From: Arcicella lustrica
GTDB lineage: Bacteria > Bacteroidota > Bacteroidia > Cytophagales > Spirosomataceae
Assembly (NCBI RefSeq): GCF_034930985.1
Contig: NZ_JAYGIM010000007.1
Location: 124,001 to 188,000, forward strand
DNA: 64,000 nucleotides
Direction of reading: 5' to 3'
Position numbers and translations under genes: made by a program
Shown: positions 34,487-42,237 of the stretch, piece after piece
Numbering within the stretch: position 1 is the first letter of the stretch
Layout: every line of letters begins with the position of its first letter
The notes under the pieces: model-generated
Seen by the model: only the letters and a program-made list of their open reading frames with translations
Databases searched by the model: none
What the model was told of the DNA's origin: nothing

Positions 34487-35026
34487 ATGGAAGAAAATAT
34501 TATCATCAATAAAGTAGCCAGCAGTGGGTTAATCTCATTCGACCTTGAAGAACTTTATCATCAAGGCGAAAGAGTAGTCTATGATTTGAAAGATAACCTT
34601 TTTATGGGAATGATTTTGAAGGAAAAAGACTTTAGAGAATTCCTAAAAAATCATGACTGGTCACAGTATGAAGGTAAAAATGTGGCTGTAATTTGTTCTG
34701 AAGATGCTGTAATTCCTACTTGGGCATATATGTTATTGACCTTGAAACTTCAGGACTTTGCCAACTGTCTCGTTTTCGGAGATTTAAAAGCGTTGGAAGA
34801 TAAGCTTTTTTATGAGGCACTTGCTAAAATTAATCCAGAAGATTACCGTGGAGCGAAAGTCGTGATAAAAGGCTGTTCAAAAGTACCTGTACCAACCAGT
34901 GCATACATAGAAATCACAAGGTTATTTAAACCTTATGTACAATCACTAATGTTTGGCGAGCCTTGTAGTACTGTGCCACTTTATAAAAAAGCGATGGTTA
35001 GGCAGAGTCTTTCTTCGAATCAATAA
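34487..35026 (+). CDS. DUF2480 family protein
   Basis: A 179-residue cytoplasmic protein of the Bacteroidota family DUF2480. Recognisable pieces: NKVASSGLISFDLEELY at the N-terminus, LFMGMILKEKDFREFLKNHDW, VAVICSEDAVIPTWAYMLL and VVIKGCSKVPVPTSAYIEIT. No catalytic motif is known. It sits 5 bp after tsaB, which links it to translation by context only. Its stop codon lies within a 24-bp perfect stem shared with the convergent HNH gene. Confidence 0.88.
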   Translation: MEENIIINKVASSGLISFDLEELYHQGERVVYDLKDNLFMGMILKEKDFREFLKNHDWSQYEGKNVAVICSEDAVIPTWAYMLLTLKLQDFANCLVFGDLKALEDKLFYEALAKINPEDYRGAKVVIKGCSKVPVPTSAYIEITRLFKPYVQSLMFGEPCSTVPLYKKAMVRQSLSSNQ

Positions 35027-35079
35027 TAAATTAAAACGAGGTCGCCCATTGCTGAGCGACCTCGTTTTAATTTATTATT
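35022..35079. terminator. 24-bp bidirectional terminator overlapping both stop codons
   Basis: Perfect 24-bp stem (35022-35045 with 35056-35079), 10-nt loop. The GC-rich apex is flanked by A/T runs in both directions. It covers the DUF2480 stop (35024-35026) and part of the HNH stop (35078-35080). Confidence 0.92.
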
Positions 35080-35596
35080 ATATCATTACTTTCTCTTTTT
35101 TCTTCCCCAAAAAAGGCAACCAGCTATCTTCTATACTTCCTCCGAAATCTCTTAAAAACATCACAAAAGAAGGTTTATAAGGTTTGGTTTTTAAAGGCAT
35201 TCCTGCTTCTTCAGGAGTAAGGTCTCCTTTTCTTGAATTACATCTTTTACAAGCCGTTGTGAGATTATCCCACGAAGTTCTTCCACCTCTTGATTTAGGT
35301 AATACGTGGTCAAGCGTTAAATCATCCGGTTTTCCACAATATTGGCATTGCCCGCCGTCACGTCTAAAGATATTTTGTCTTGATAACATCACACCTTTAT
35401 AAGGTAAATACACATAACGATGTAAGCGAATCACCGAAGGCATTGGAAAAGATTGCGAGACACTTCTTAGTTGCTCAGTAGCAGACTCAGATATTAAATC
35501 AGCTTTTTTTAGAAACACTAGTAAAAAAGCTTTAGGAATCGAACAAACGGTTAAAGCACTATAATCTTGATTTAAAACTAAAACTTTCCGACCCAT
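35078..35596 (-). CDS. HNH endonuclease family protein
   Basis: A 172-residue protein. The N-terminal half (about 1-75, VLVLNQDYSALTVCSIPKAF) is the conserved extension seen in a widespread chromosomal HNH family. The HNH fold follows: zinc pairs Cys84-Cys87 (CQYCG) and Cys116-Cys119 (CKRCN), catalytic DH at 96-97 in LDHVLPKSRGG, and Asn111. Its target is unknown; this branch is chromosomal and not a restriction enzyme by context, as no methylase is present. It is a single gene on the minus strand. Confidence 0.92.
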   Translation of the reverse strand: MGRKVLVLNQDYSALTVCSIPKAFLLVFLKKADLISESATEQLRSVSQSFPMPSVIRLHRYVYLPYKGVMLSRQNIFRRDGGQCQYCGKPDDLTLDHVLPKSRGGRTSWDNLTTACKRCNSRKGDLTPEEAGMPLKTKPYKPSFVMFLRDFGGSIEDSWLPFLGKKKEKVMI

Positions 35597-35892
35597 AATC
35601 CTTAAATTTTAATGTTGAAAGAATATACTTGAACTCGTGATTGCTTTTGTAAATTTTTACTGATTTATGTGTTTTTAACAGGTATATTTAATGATTTGGT
35701 AAATTACTGATAAATCTTGAAAAAATAACGTCTTGTTATACTTTTTTGTTGCACTTAATCTTTTGTTAATCAGAAGTTTATAGAAGCATTAAAAACAGCC
35801 CTGAATTCAGATGGGTTTACCTCTTTTTAAGAAATTTATAGAGAAGCATTCTTTAGTAAAGCTATAAATGAAGTTTTTTGTTTAGATAAGCG
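35597..35892. other. divergent intergenic region of HNH gene and purM
   Basis: About 300 bp, AT-rich. Apart from the purM -7 element at its right end I see no consensus promoter for the HNH gene, no hairpin of note and no riboswitch-like structure, although a purine-regulated leader would be a reasonable expectation for purM. Confidence 0.5.
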
Positions 35893-35900
35893 TAACTTTG
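35893..35900 (+). promoter_or_regulatory. -7 element of purM
   Basis: TAACTTTG. The predicted start near 35907 excludes an upstream TTG at 35906 and favours the ATG at 35939. Confidence 0.55.
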
Positions 35901-35938
35901 TATCATTGATTAACCAAACGAAAACAGTAAACCGCATA

Positions 35939-37102
35939 ATGACCGATCGTTACATGCAAAGAGGTGTTTCTGCCTCTAAAGAAGACGTACATAAAGCCAT
36001 CGAAAAACTTGATAAAGGGCTTTTTCCGCAAGCATTTTGTAAAATTTCTCCAGATATGTTAGGTGGCGACGACACCTATTGCAATATTATGCACGCCGAC
36101 GGTGCGGGTACTAAATCATCATTAGCTTATCTTTATTGGAAAGAAACAGGCGATGTTTCTGTTTGGCGTGGTATTGCTCAAGATGCCGTGGTAATGAATA
36201 CCGATGATTTAATTTGTGTAGGTGCAACAGATAATATGTTGTTATCAAGTACGATTGGTCGTAATAAAAACCTTATTCCAGGTGAAGTAATTGCTGAAAT
36301 CATCAATGGTACTGAAGAAGTATTAGAAATGCTTAGAGATAATGGCATTGGTATTTGGAGTACTGGTGGCGAAACAGCAGACGTTGGAGATTTAGTAAGA
36401 ACAATCATTGTAGATTCTACCGTAATTGCTAGAATGAAACGCTCAGACGTAATTTCTAACCATACTATTCAGGCGGGAGATGTAATTGTTGGTTTGGCTT
36501 CCGACGGACAGTCGAATTACGAAAAAACATATAATGGTGGAATGGGTTCTAATGGCTTAACTTCTGCTCGTCATGATGTACTTGGTCATTATTTAGCAGA
36601 TTTATATGCTGAAAGCTTTGACCCTGCAGTACCGAAAGAATTAGTATATAGTGGTTCAAAACGCTTGACAGATGAAGTAGCAGGAGCACCATTAAACGTA
36701 GGTCAATTAATCCTTTCGCCAACTCGTACTTATGCACCCGTTGTAAAGGCGATATTAAACGAATTAAGACCTGTAATTCATGGAATGGTACATTGTTCTG
36801 GTGGCGCACAAACGAAGGTGTTACACTTTGTAAATAATGTACATATTATCAAAGATAATCTTTTTGCTTTGCCTCCATTGTTTAAAATGATTCAAGAAGA
36901 AAGCAATACTGATTTCAAAGAAATGTACAAAGTATTCAACATGGGGCATAGATTAGAAGTATATATCAGCCCACAATATGCTCAAACTTTGATTGATATT
37001 TCAAAATCATTCGGAATAGATGCACAAATCATTGGTAGAGTAGAAGGTTTTGAAGGTAAACAAGTAACGATACAATCTGAGTTTGGAGAGTTTGTTTATT
37101 AA
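35939..37102 (+). CDS. purM: phosphoribosylformylglycinamidine cyclo-ligase (AIR synthetase)
   Basis: A 387-residue ATP-dependent enzyme closing the imidazole ring of AIR in purine synthesis. Motifs: MQRGVSASKEDVHKAIEKL, HADGAGTKSSLAY, DAVVMNTDDLICVGA (metal/ATP), STGGETADVGD, and the C-terminal NMGHRLEVY. The family is usually about 345 residues; this longer form, with a lysine/valine-poor first 50 residues, is the Bacteroidota type. The start is the ATG at 35939 (MTDRYMQRGV). Single gene with an unusually long hairpin after it. Confidence 0.95.
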   Translation: MTDRYMQRGVSASKEDVHKAIEKLDKGLFPQAFCKISPDMLGGDDTYCNIMHADGAGTKSSLAYLYWKETGDVSVWRGIAQDAVVMNTDDLICVGATDNMLLSSTIGRNKNLIPGEVIAEIINGTEEVLEMLRDNGIGIWSTGGETADVGDLVRTIIVDSTVIARMKRSDVISNHTIQAGDVIVGLASDGQSNYEKTYNGGMGSNGLTSARHDVLGHYLADLYAESFDPAVPKELVYSGSKRLTDEVAGAPLNVGQLILSPTRTYAPVVKAILNELRPVIHGMVHCSGGAQTKVLHFVNNVHIIKDNLFALPPLFKMIQEESNTDFKEMYKVFNMGHRLEVYISPQYAQTLIDISKSFGIDAQIIGRVEGFEGKQVTIQSEFGEFVY

Positions 37103-37221
37103 TTAAATCAAACCAATGATTCCTTTTAAAATGTAGCTGTAACCCTTGCGGCTACCGTTTGGAGTATATAAAAAGACAGCAATGTTTATTATTTGTTTCC
37201 CCTTTTAAGGAAACATTATGT

Positions 37222-37285
37222 AAAAAAGAACTCTTCCTATTAGAGGGCGACTTAAGTCACCCTCTAATAGGAAGAGTTCTTTTTT
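37222..37285. terminator. very long hairpin terminator between purM and rplL
   Basis: 26-bp perfect stem (37222-37247 with 37260-37285), one mismatch, three further pairs (37249-37251 with 37256-37258) and a TTAA loop. It ends in T6 on plus and, by symmetry, on minus. Confidence 0.92.
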
Positions 37286-37348
37286 CTAGTGACAAGGGAT
37301 TGACAACTATCCTAAATCCTTTAAAATCAGCCGATTAGTCTTTAAAAC

Positions 37349-37377
37349 AAAAAAAAGGTTACAACTAAGTTGCAACC
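37349..37377 (-). terminator. intrinsic terminator of the rplKAJL operon
   Basis: 9-bp stem with one G-U pair (37369-37377 with 37357-37365), 3-nt loop, eight T on the minus strand. It lies 27 nt past the rplL stop codon. Confidence 0.88.
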
Positions 37378-37404
37378 CTTTTTCTATTCTAAAATATCAG
37401 CTAA

Positions 37405-37788
37405 TTACTTAACTTCAACTTCAGCACCAGCTTCTTCTAAAGATTTTTTCAAACCTTCAGCTTCGTCTTTAGATACACCTTCTTTAACAGCTTTTGGAGC
37501 TCCGTCAACTAAATCTTTAGCTTCTTTCAAGCCAAGACCTGTTAAGTCTTTCACCAATTTAACTACTGCTAATTTGCTAGCACCAGCAGATTTCAAGATA
37601 ACATCAAATGATGTTTGTTCAGCAGGAGCTTCAGCAGCGTCACCACCACCAGCGTTACCAGCTACAACTACTGCAGCAGCAGCAGCAGGCTCGATACCAT
37701 ACTCATCTTTCAAAATTGCTGCTAATTCATTAACTTCTTTTACAGTTAAGTTCACTAATTGCTCAGCGAATGCTTTTAAATCTGCCAT
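37405..37788 (-). CDS. rplL: 50S ribosomal protein L7/L12
   Basis: A 127-residue acidic stalk protein. The N-terminal dimerisation helices (LKAFAEQLVNLTVKEVNELA) lead to an Ala/Gly-rich hinge (AAAAAVVVAGNAGGGDAAEA) and the C-terminal domain (FDVILKSAGASKLAVVKLV, GLGLKEAKDLVDGAP), which recruits translation factors. It is the last gene of the operon; a terminator follows and rpoB, which normally comes next, is absent. Confidence 0.98.
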   Translation of the reverse strand: MADLKAFAEQLVNLTVKEVNELAAILKDEYGIEPAAAAAVVVAGNAGGGDAAEAPAEQTSFDVILKSAGASKLAVVKLVKDLTGLGLKEAKDLVDGAPKAVKEGVSKDEAEGLKKSLEEAGAEVEVK

Positions 37789-37924
37789 TGTATTAAGATT
37801 TTTTATTGTTTACGATTTTATTAATTTACTATATGTTTTTGTACTTGGAAGCCTATTTCAATTTGAAAATAAGCTAATTTAAAAATTTGAAAATGATTAT
37901 TGCAATCAGAATCAAGTTTGAAAA

Positions 37925-38458
37925 TTAACCTTCTCTCTCTGAAAGAGTTTTGATGATACCAGCTAATTTGCCACCGCTGCTTTGAAGAGCAGAAACAACA
38001 TTTTTCGCAGGAGATTGTAACAATCCAACGATTTCGCCAATCATCTCTTGTTTAGACTTAACATTTTCAAGAGCAGCTAATTGATCTTCTCCGATGTATA
38101 AACCTCCTTCAATAGAAGCACCTTTGAATTTAATTTTATCTTTACCTGCTTCTTTTTTGAAGTCTTTGATCAATTTCGCAGGTGTCTTAGGATTTTCTGG
38201 AGAGAAAATGATTCCTGATAAACCTTTGAAAACTGTATCGTTAAATGAAGTATAGTCTACTCCAGTTGTTTCCAATGCTTTTGCGATAAGCGTGTTTTTA
38301 ACGACACGGTACTCAAAACCACGTTGGAAACACATTCTTCTAAATGCGTTTACTTCTGCAACAGTTAAACCACCGGTATCTGTAATATAGAAGTAAGGAG
38401 TAGCAGCGAACTTTTCGCTCAACTCTTGGATAATTATACCTTTTTCTTCCTTTGTCAT
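37925..38458 (-). CDS. rplJ: 50S ribosomal protein L10
   Basis: A 177-residue protein, base of the ribosomal stalk, binding L7/L12 dimers through its C-terminal helix. Typical segments: FAATPYFYITDTGGLTVAE, FRRMCFQRGFEYRVVKNTL, and FKGLSGIIFSPENPK. Its start lies only 2 nt after the rplA stop, so there is no room for the classic L10 leader that autoregulates rplJL in E. coli. A gap of 136 bp with AATTTGAAAA repeats separates it from rplL. Confidence 0.97.
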   Translation of the reverse strand: MTKEEKGIIIQELSEKFAATPYFYITDTGGLTVAEVNAFRRMCFQRGFEYRVVKNTLIAKALETTGVDYTSFNDTVFKGLSGIIFSPENPKTPAKLIKDFKKEAGKDKIKFKGASIEGGLYIGEDQLAALENVKSKQEMIGEIVGLLQSPAKNVVSALQSSGGKLAGIIKTLSEREG

Positions 38459-38460
38459 GA

Positions 38461-39159
38461 TTACAAACCTTTAACTGTTCCTTGGTCAATTTTAACACCC
38501 GGAGACATTGTAGAAGACAAATTAACTGACTTCACATAAGTTCCTTTGGCTGAAGATGGTTTCAATTTCAACAAAGTGTTGATAAGTTCCTGAGCATTTT
38601 CAGCTAATTTCTCAGGAGTGAATGAAACCTTACCGATAGAAGTGTGGATGATACCAGTTTTGTCAACTTTGAAGTCGATTTTACCAGCTTTCACTTCTGT
38701 AACAGCTTGTCCAACGTTCAAGGTAACAGTACCTGATTTTGGATTTGGCATTAAGCCACGAGGTCCTAAAACACGACCTAAACGACCTAACTTAGCCATT
38801 ACGGTTGGCATTGTGATGATTACATCAATGTCAGTCCAACCTTTTTCAATTTTTTGGATATATTCATCCAAACCAACAAAATCAGCACCTGCCGCTTTTG
38901 CTTCTTCCTCTTTATCAGGCGTACAAAGTACAAGAACTCGTACTTCTTTTCCTGTTCCATGAGGCAAAGCAACTACGCCACGAACCATTTGGTCAGCTTT
39001 ACGAGGGTCAACCCCCAAACGAACGTCGATATCTACTGAAGAGTCGAACTTCGTATATGAAATCTCTTTCAAAATTTCAGCAGCTTTCGTAAGTGAATAC
39101 GATTGCGTTGCGTCAAATTTTGATTGAGCTTCTTTTTGCTTTTTTGTTAACTTAGCCAT
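38461..39159 (-). CDS. rplA: 50S ribosomal protein L1
   Basis: A 232-residue protein of normal L1 length from the ATG at 39159 (MAKLTKKQKEAQ). The open frame continues upstream to 39234 through AATTTGAAAA repeat DNA and is not used. Motifs: SSVDIDVRLGVDPRKADQ, PHGTGKEVRVLV, GRVLGPRGLMPNPKSGTV (the L1 signature) and the final SSTMSPGVKID. It binds 23S rRNA at the stalk and often represses its own mRNA. It is separated from rplK by 107 bp. Confidence 0.98.
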   Translation of the reverse strand: MAKLTKKQKEAQSKFDATQSYSLTKAAEILKEISYTKFDSSVDIDVRLGVDPRKADQMVRGVVALPHGTGKEVRVLVLCTPDKEEEAKAAGADFVGLDEYIQKIEKGWTDIDVIITMPTVMAKLGRLGRVLGPRGLMPNPKSGTVTLNVGQAVTEVKAGKIDFKVDKTGIIHTSIGKVSFTPEKLAENAQELINTLLKLKPSSAKGTYVKSVNLSSTMSPGVKIDQGTVKGL

Positions 39160-39266
39160 TATTCTTTTCAATTTGAAAATTTGAAAATGAGCTAATTCGA
39201 AAATGATATTGAAATTAAAGTTGATTAAAATCAATCTTCAAATTTTCAAATTATCTAATCTTCAAA

Positions 39267-39704
39267 TTAGAAAGGTTTTTCTCCTGTTACGTTCAAGCCC
39301 ATTGAGCGAGCTGTACCTGCTACCATGCTCATTGCTGATTCGATGGTGAAACAGTTTAAATCAGGCATTTTTGTTTCTGCGATAGTACGAACTTGATCCC
39401 AAGATACTGAACCAACTTTTTTCAAGTTTGGTTGAGCAGAACCCAATTTTACTTTCGCTGCTTCCAACAACAAAATTGGTGCAGGAGGAGTCTTAACTAC
39501 GAAATCAAAAGATTTGTCTTTGTAGTAAGTAATCAAAACTGGAAGAATAACACCTGGTTTATCTTGTGTTCTAGCATTGAACTGCTTACAGAACTCCATG
39601 ATATTCAAACCCTTAGAACCCAAGGCTGGACCAATTGGGGGTGATGGGTTAGCGGCACCACCTTTGCATTGCAACTTTACGTAGCCTGCTATTTCTTTTG
39701 CCAT
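39267..39704 (-). CDS. rplK: 50S ribosomal protein L11
   Basis: A 145-residue protein of the GTPase-associated centre. N-terminal domain: AGYVKLQCKGGAANPSPPIG followed by PALGSKGLNIMEFCKQFN. C-terminal rRNA-binding domain: SVSWDQVRTIAETKMPDLN and SMVAGTARSMGLNV. It is the first gene of the operon, with a strong promoter at 39889-39919. The usual upstream genes nusG and secE are absent; the neighbour upstream is an unrelated small gene on the other strand. Confidence 0.98.
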   Translation of the reverse strand: MAKEIAGYVKLQCKGGAANPSPPIGPALGSKGLNIMEFCKQFNARTQDKPGVILPVLITYYKDKSFDFVVKTPPAPILLLEAAKVKLGSAQPNLKKVGSVSWDQVRTIAETKMPDLNCFTIESAMSMVAGTARSMGLNVTGEKPF

Positions 39705-39882
39705 TATGGTAAAAATTTAAAATCGTTTGAGTTATTGAAAATTTTCTGCCAATAAGGGTGGAAGCTTCCTTACCTGAAAATCCTCGGTCTATTTCATGTA
39801 GATTATTTTGTAACTAAACAATCTGATTCACAGTCATTTGAAAGTACTTATTCATACTTTTTACCTAACTGGTCTATGAAAC
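39705..39882 (-). promoter_or_regulatory. untranslated leader of the rplKAJL operon
   Basis: About 178 nt between the predicted transcript start and the rplK ATG. It contains a GGAAGCTTCC palindrome at about 39762-39771. Leader length and context fit autogenous control by L1, as known for rplKA in other bacteria; I cannot identify a specific L1 site by eye. Confidence 0.4.
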
Positions 39883-39888
39883 GGACTG

Positions 39889-39919
39889 CAAAATTACGGC
39901 TTTCTTCTTAATATACAAA
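39889..39919 (-). promoter_or_regulatory. promoter of the rplKAJL operon
   Basis: On the minus strand, -33 TTTG (39919-39916), 19-nt spacer, -7 TAATTTTG (39896-39889), exact consensus. Confidence 0.85.
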
Positions 39920-40095
39920 TAGTTATGAAAGATTTTGACGAGTTTTTTTCAATGAAGTGTTTTAAAAGACAATATCTGTCGGAATAATTTGATAAAAGAC
40001 GGAGTAAAATTAATTTAAAGAAGATAATCCAGCGAAATTCAATAAATTATGTTGAAATTATTGAGCGAACAATATTTCTATTTAATGTCAAAATA

Positions 40096-40377
40096 ATGCT
40101 ATACGATATAACCATGTGTAAAGGAGAGGCTTGCCCTAAGAAACACCTTTGCTATCGACATACAGCAGACATTGAAGGGAGACAGGATTTTTTCCCTAAT
40201 CCCCCTTTTGATGTTGAACAAAATACTTGTGAGTTTTTCTGGCAAGATGTTCAGCGTTTTGAACAAATAAAATTGCGTGCTTACGAAATTTATCTTGAAG
40301 AGCGTCGCCCACGTGGCAGAGCGCTCGACCATTGGCTAAAAGCCGAACAAGAATGTATTGAAAAATGGAACAAGTAA
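40096..40377 (+). CDS. small four-cysteine protein with DUF2934-like C-terminus
   Basis: A 93-residue cytoplasmic protein. The N-terminal half has four Cys (8, 13, 19 and 45; CKGEACPKKHLCYR and NTCEFF) spaced for a metal site, zinc or iron-sulphur. The C-terminal half, IKLRAYEIYLEERRPRGRA followed by LDHWLKAEQE, matches the DUF2934 helix-turn-helix-like pattern. Function unknown; a small nucleic-acid or protein-binding module is a guess. The start is ATG at 40096. Its 3' end is 7 bp from the 3' end of the convergent DUF1080 gene. Confidence 0.75.
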   Translation: MLYDITMCKGEACPKKHLCYRHTADIEGRQDFFPNPPFDVEQNTCEFFWQDVQRFEQIKLRAYEIYLEERRPRGRALDHWLKAEQECIEKWNK

Positions 40378-40384
40378 AACGTCA

Positions 40385-41281
40385 TTATTTTTTGCGATAA
40401 GTACAGCTTTTATTGTCAGATTCTTTATAATAAGATTTGTAATTGGTTGCTTTTGGGTCGGTACATCCTTTTAAATTCAGCAATTCTATATTACGAAAAT
40501 CAATGGCATGACTTTCTGCTTGCATTGCGATATAACCACCTTTCAATGGTTGTCCATCTTTTTTAATCCATTCTGCTCCATTATCAATCTTAGCTTGTTT
40601 CCAATCATAATCAGGACTAACAAAACCTCCGCCGATGTGTAATTTTTCGAAAGTCAATACTGTGTCGCCTTCAATGATATGATGAATCAACGAATCGCCA
40701 TATACAATTGCCTCAGCTTTTACCCATTGGTCACCGTTATATGTTTTTGAATGTGAATCTGTACAATGGTCAGTTACTATTTTGCCATTCATATATACTT
40801 CGGTACCTGGCGTACATAAATTTCCAGTATGACGCTCACCTTTTCCTAAACCACCTAATAATTGTAATTCCAAAGAAACAGGGAAAGATTGCCCTTTCGA
40901 TAAACTTTTAGCTGATTGAGAGTGCAACATTACACCGCTATTTCTTACATTCCATGATGCACCACCAGCCAGTTGTTCTCCTTGAAAACGATATTCAAAG
41001 CGAATGATATAATAAGAATATGGCGTTTTGTAATAAATATGCCCAAACTTATCATCAAAAGTTTTGTATTGATCATAAGCAATACGCATCATGCCGTTCT
41101 CTACACGAAAAGTATTTTTATAATTTACATTGAGGTTTTCACCAGCAATTTTGATGTCCCAGCCATCTAAGTTTTTACCGTTAAATAGTTTTATCCATTC
41201 TTGCTTATCAGCTTTTTTTTGAGCGAAGATTGAAAAAAAACAACCGTTTAATAAATAGATTAAAATAAGGTACTTTCTCAT
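40385..41281 (-). CDS. secreted DUF1080 (3-keto-disaccharide hydrolase-like) protein
   Basis: A 298-residue exported protein with signal peptide (cleavage near IFAQ at 21). The DUF1080 jelly-roll domain spans about 27-270: EWIKLFNGKNLDGWDIK at the start, YYIIRFEYRF, NSGVMLH and a final HAIDFRNIELLNL strand. Family members hydrolyse 3-keto-glycosides or bind carbohydrates. The C-terminus has a short Cys pair module (GCTDPKATNYKSYYKESDNK then SCTY), a piece common in secreted Bacteroidota proteins. Single gene; no sugar dehydrogenase or isomerase is nearby. Confidence 0.9.
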   Translation of the reverse strand: MRKYLILIYLLNGCFFSIFAQKKADKQEWIKLFNGKNLDGWDIKIAGENLNVNYKNTFRVENGMMRIAYDQYKTFDDKFGHIYYKTPYSYYIIRFEYRFQGEQLAGGASWNVRNSGVMLHSQSAKSLSKGQSFPVSLELQLLGGLGKGERHTGNLCTPGTEVYMNGKIVTDHCTDSHSKTYNGDQWVKAEAIVYGDSLIHHIIEGDTVLTFEKLHIGGGFVSPDYDWKQAKIDNGAEWIKKDGQPLKGGYIAMQAESHAIDFRNIELLNLKGCTDPKATNYKSYYKESDNKSCTYRKK

Positions 41282-41431
41282 CTGTTATTTTTTTAGAAGG
41301 GTTTAAATGATTTTGTTTAAGCCAATAAATGCTCAATTTACTCAAATGTTAATGATTGTTAATGAAATGATATAGACTAAACTATTAAAATCATACCCAA
41401 TCTAAACGACATAAATTAAAAAAACACGATT

Positions 41432-42187
41432 ATGAAAGCAATGCACATTCAACCTAACACTTCAGTAGAAGTTGGTTCTAAAAGTAAAATCACATTAGCC
41501 ACGCTTATTTTGATGGCAAGTATAGGGCTTGGTAGTTCTTTTGCTAGTAACGCTCAAAATCCACATGGTGATAGAGGAAGAGACGACAAAGGCAAAAAAG
41601 AAAAACACGACAATGGAAATCATGGACGAGGCAGAGACGATAACCGTGGTAATGACAGATACGACAATAACCGTGGTGGCGACAGATACGATAACCGTAA
41701 AGTAGTTGTTAACAGAAGACCACAAACAACTGTAATTTATAGAAACAGTACTCCAAACTGGCGTTATGCTTCTTTACCAAGACGTAACACGGTAGTAAAT
41801 GTTGCACCGAGTACTTCTATTTCTGTTTCGTTCGGAGGAATAAATTTCCGTTATAACAACGGTGTTTATTACAGACCGTACCAAAACACATACATGGTTA
41901 CGCCAGCACCGATAGGTATTAGAGTACAATATTTACCACGTGAACACAGAGTTTTTAATCTTTATAATCGTCCTTATCATTATTATAACGGAGCGTATTA
42001 TGAATATCAAAACAACGATTACGTAGTTGTTCCTCCTCCAATCGGTGCTTTGGTTGAAAGTATTCCTGATGGTTATGAGAAATTACAAATCAATGGTGAT
42101 ACGTATTATATCGTTGATGGGGTTCAATATAGAGCAGTTTTACAAAACGGAGAAATCTGGTACGAAGTAATAAAAATCATTAGTTAG
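41432..42187 (+). CDS. secreted DUF6515 family protein with charged repeat
   Basis: A 251-residue exported protein. The signal sequence is preceded by an unusually long N-region (about 20 residues before TLATLILMASIGLGSSFASN). Residues about 45-92 form a low-complexity stretch of Asp, Arg, Gly and Asn with DRYDNNRGG-type repeats. The remainder is DUF6515: tyrosine-rich repeats INFRYNNGVYYRPYQNTYMV, PYHYYNGAYYEYQNNDYVVV, each followed by PxxIG. Function unknown; probably an envelope or surface protein. It shares a bidirectional terminator with the downstream kinase gene. Confidence 0.82.
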   Translation: MKAMHIQPNTSVEVGSKSKITLATLILMASIGLGSSFASNAQNPHGDRGRDDKGKKEKHDNGNHGRGRDDNRGNDRYDNNRGGDRYDNRKVVVNRRPQTTVIYRNSTPNWRYASLPRRNTVVNVAPSTSISVSFGGINFRYNNGVYYRPYQNTYMVTPAPIGIRVQYLPREHRVFNLYNRPYHYYNGAYYEYQNNDYVVVPPPIGALVESIPDGYEKLQINGDTYYIVDGVQYRAVLQNGEIWYEVIKIIS

Positions 42188-42203
42188 GTGTTTAGGTTTT
42201 CAG

Positions 42204-42231
42204 AAAGGTATCGGCATTTGTCGATACCTTT
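42204..42231. terminator. bidirectional terminator between DUF6515 and kinase genes
   Basis: Perfect 10-bp stem (42204-42213 with 42222-42231), 8-nt loop. The T-run is short in either direction. Confidence 0.75.
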
Positions 42232-42237
42232 ATTGAT

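Noticed and set aside
37370..37882. 170-codon frame opposite rplL
   Set aside because: Ser/Ala/Pro-rich antisense image of the L7/L12 hinge region; runs over the operon terminator.
41565..41700. Repeated GACAGATACGATAACCGTG-type words in the DUF6515 gene
   Set aside because: In-frame low-complexity coding repeat (Asp/Arg/Asn/Gly), not a CRISPR or tandem element outside a gene.
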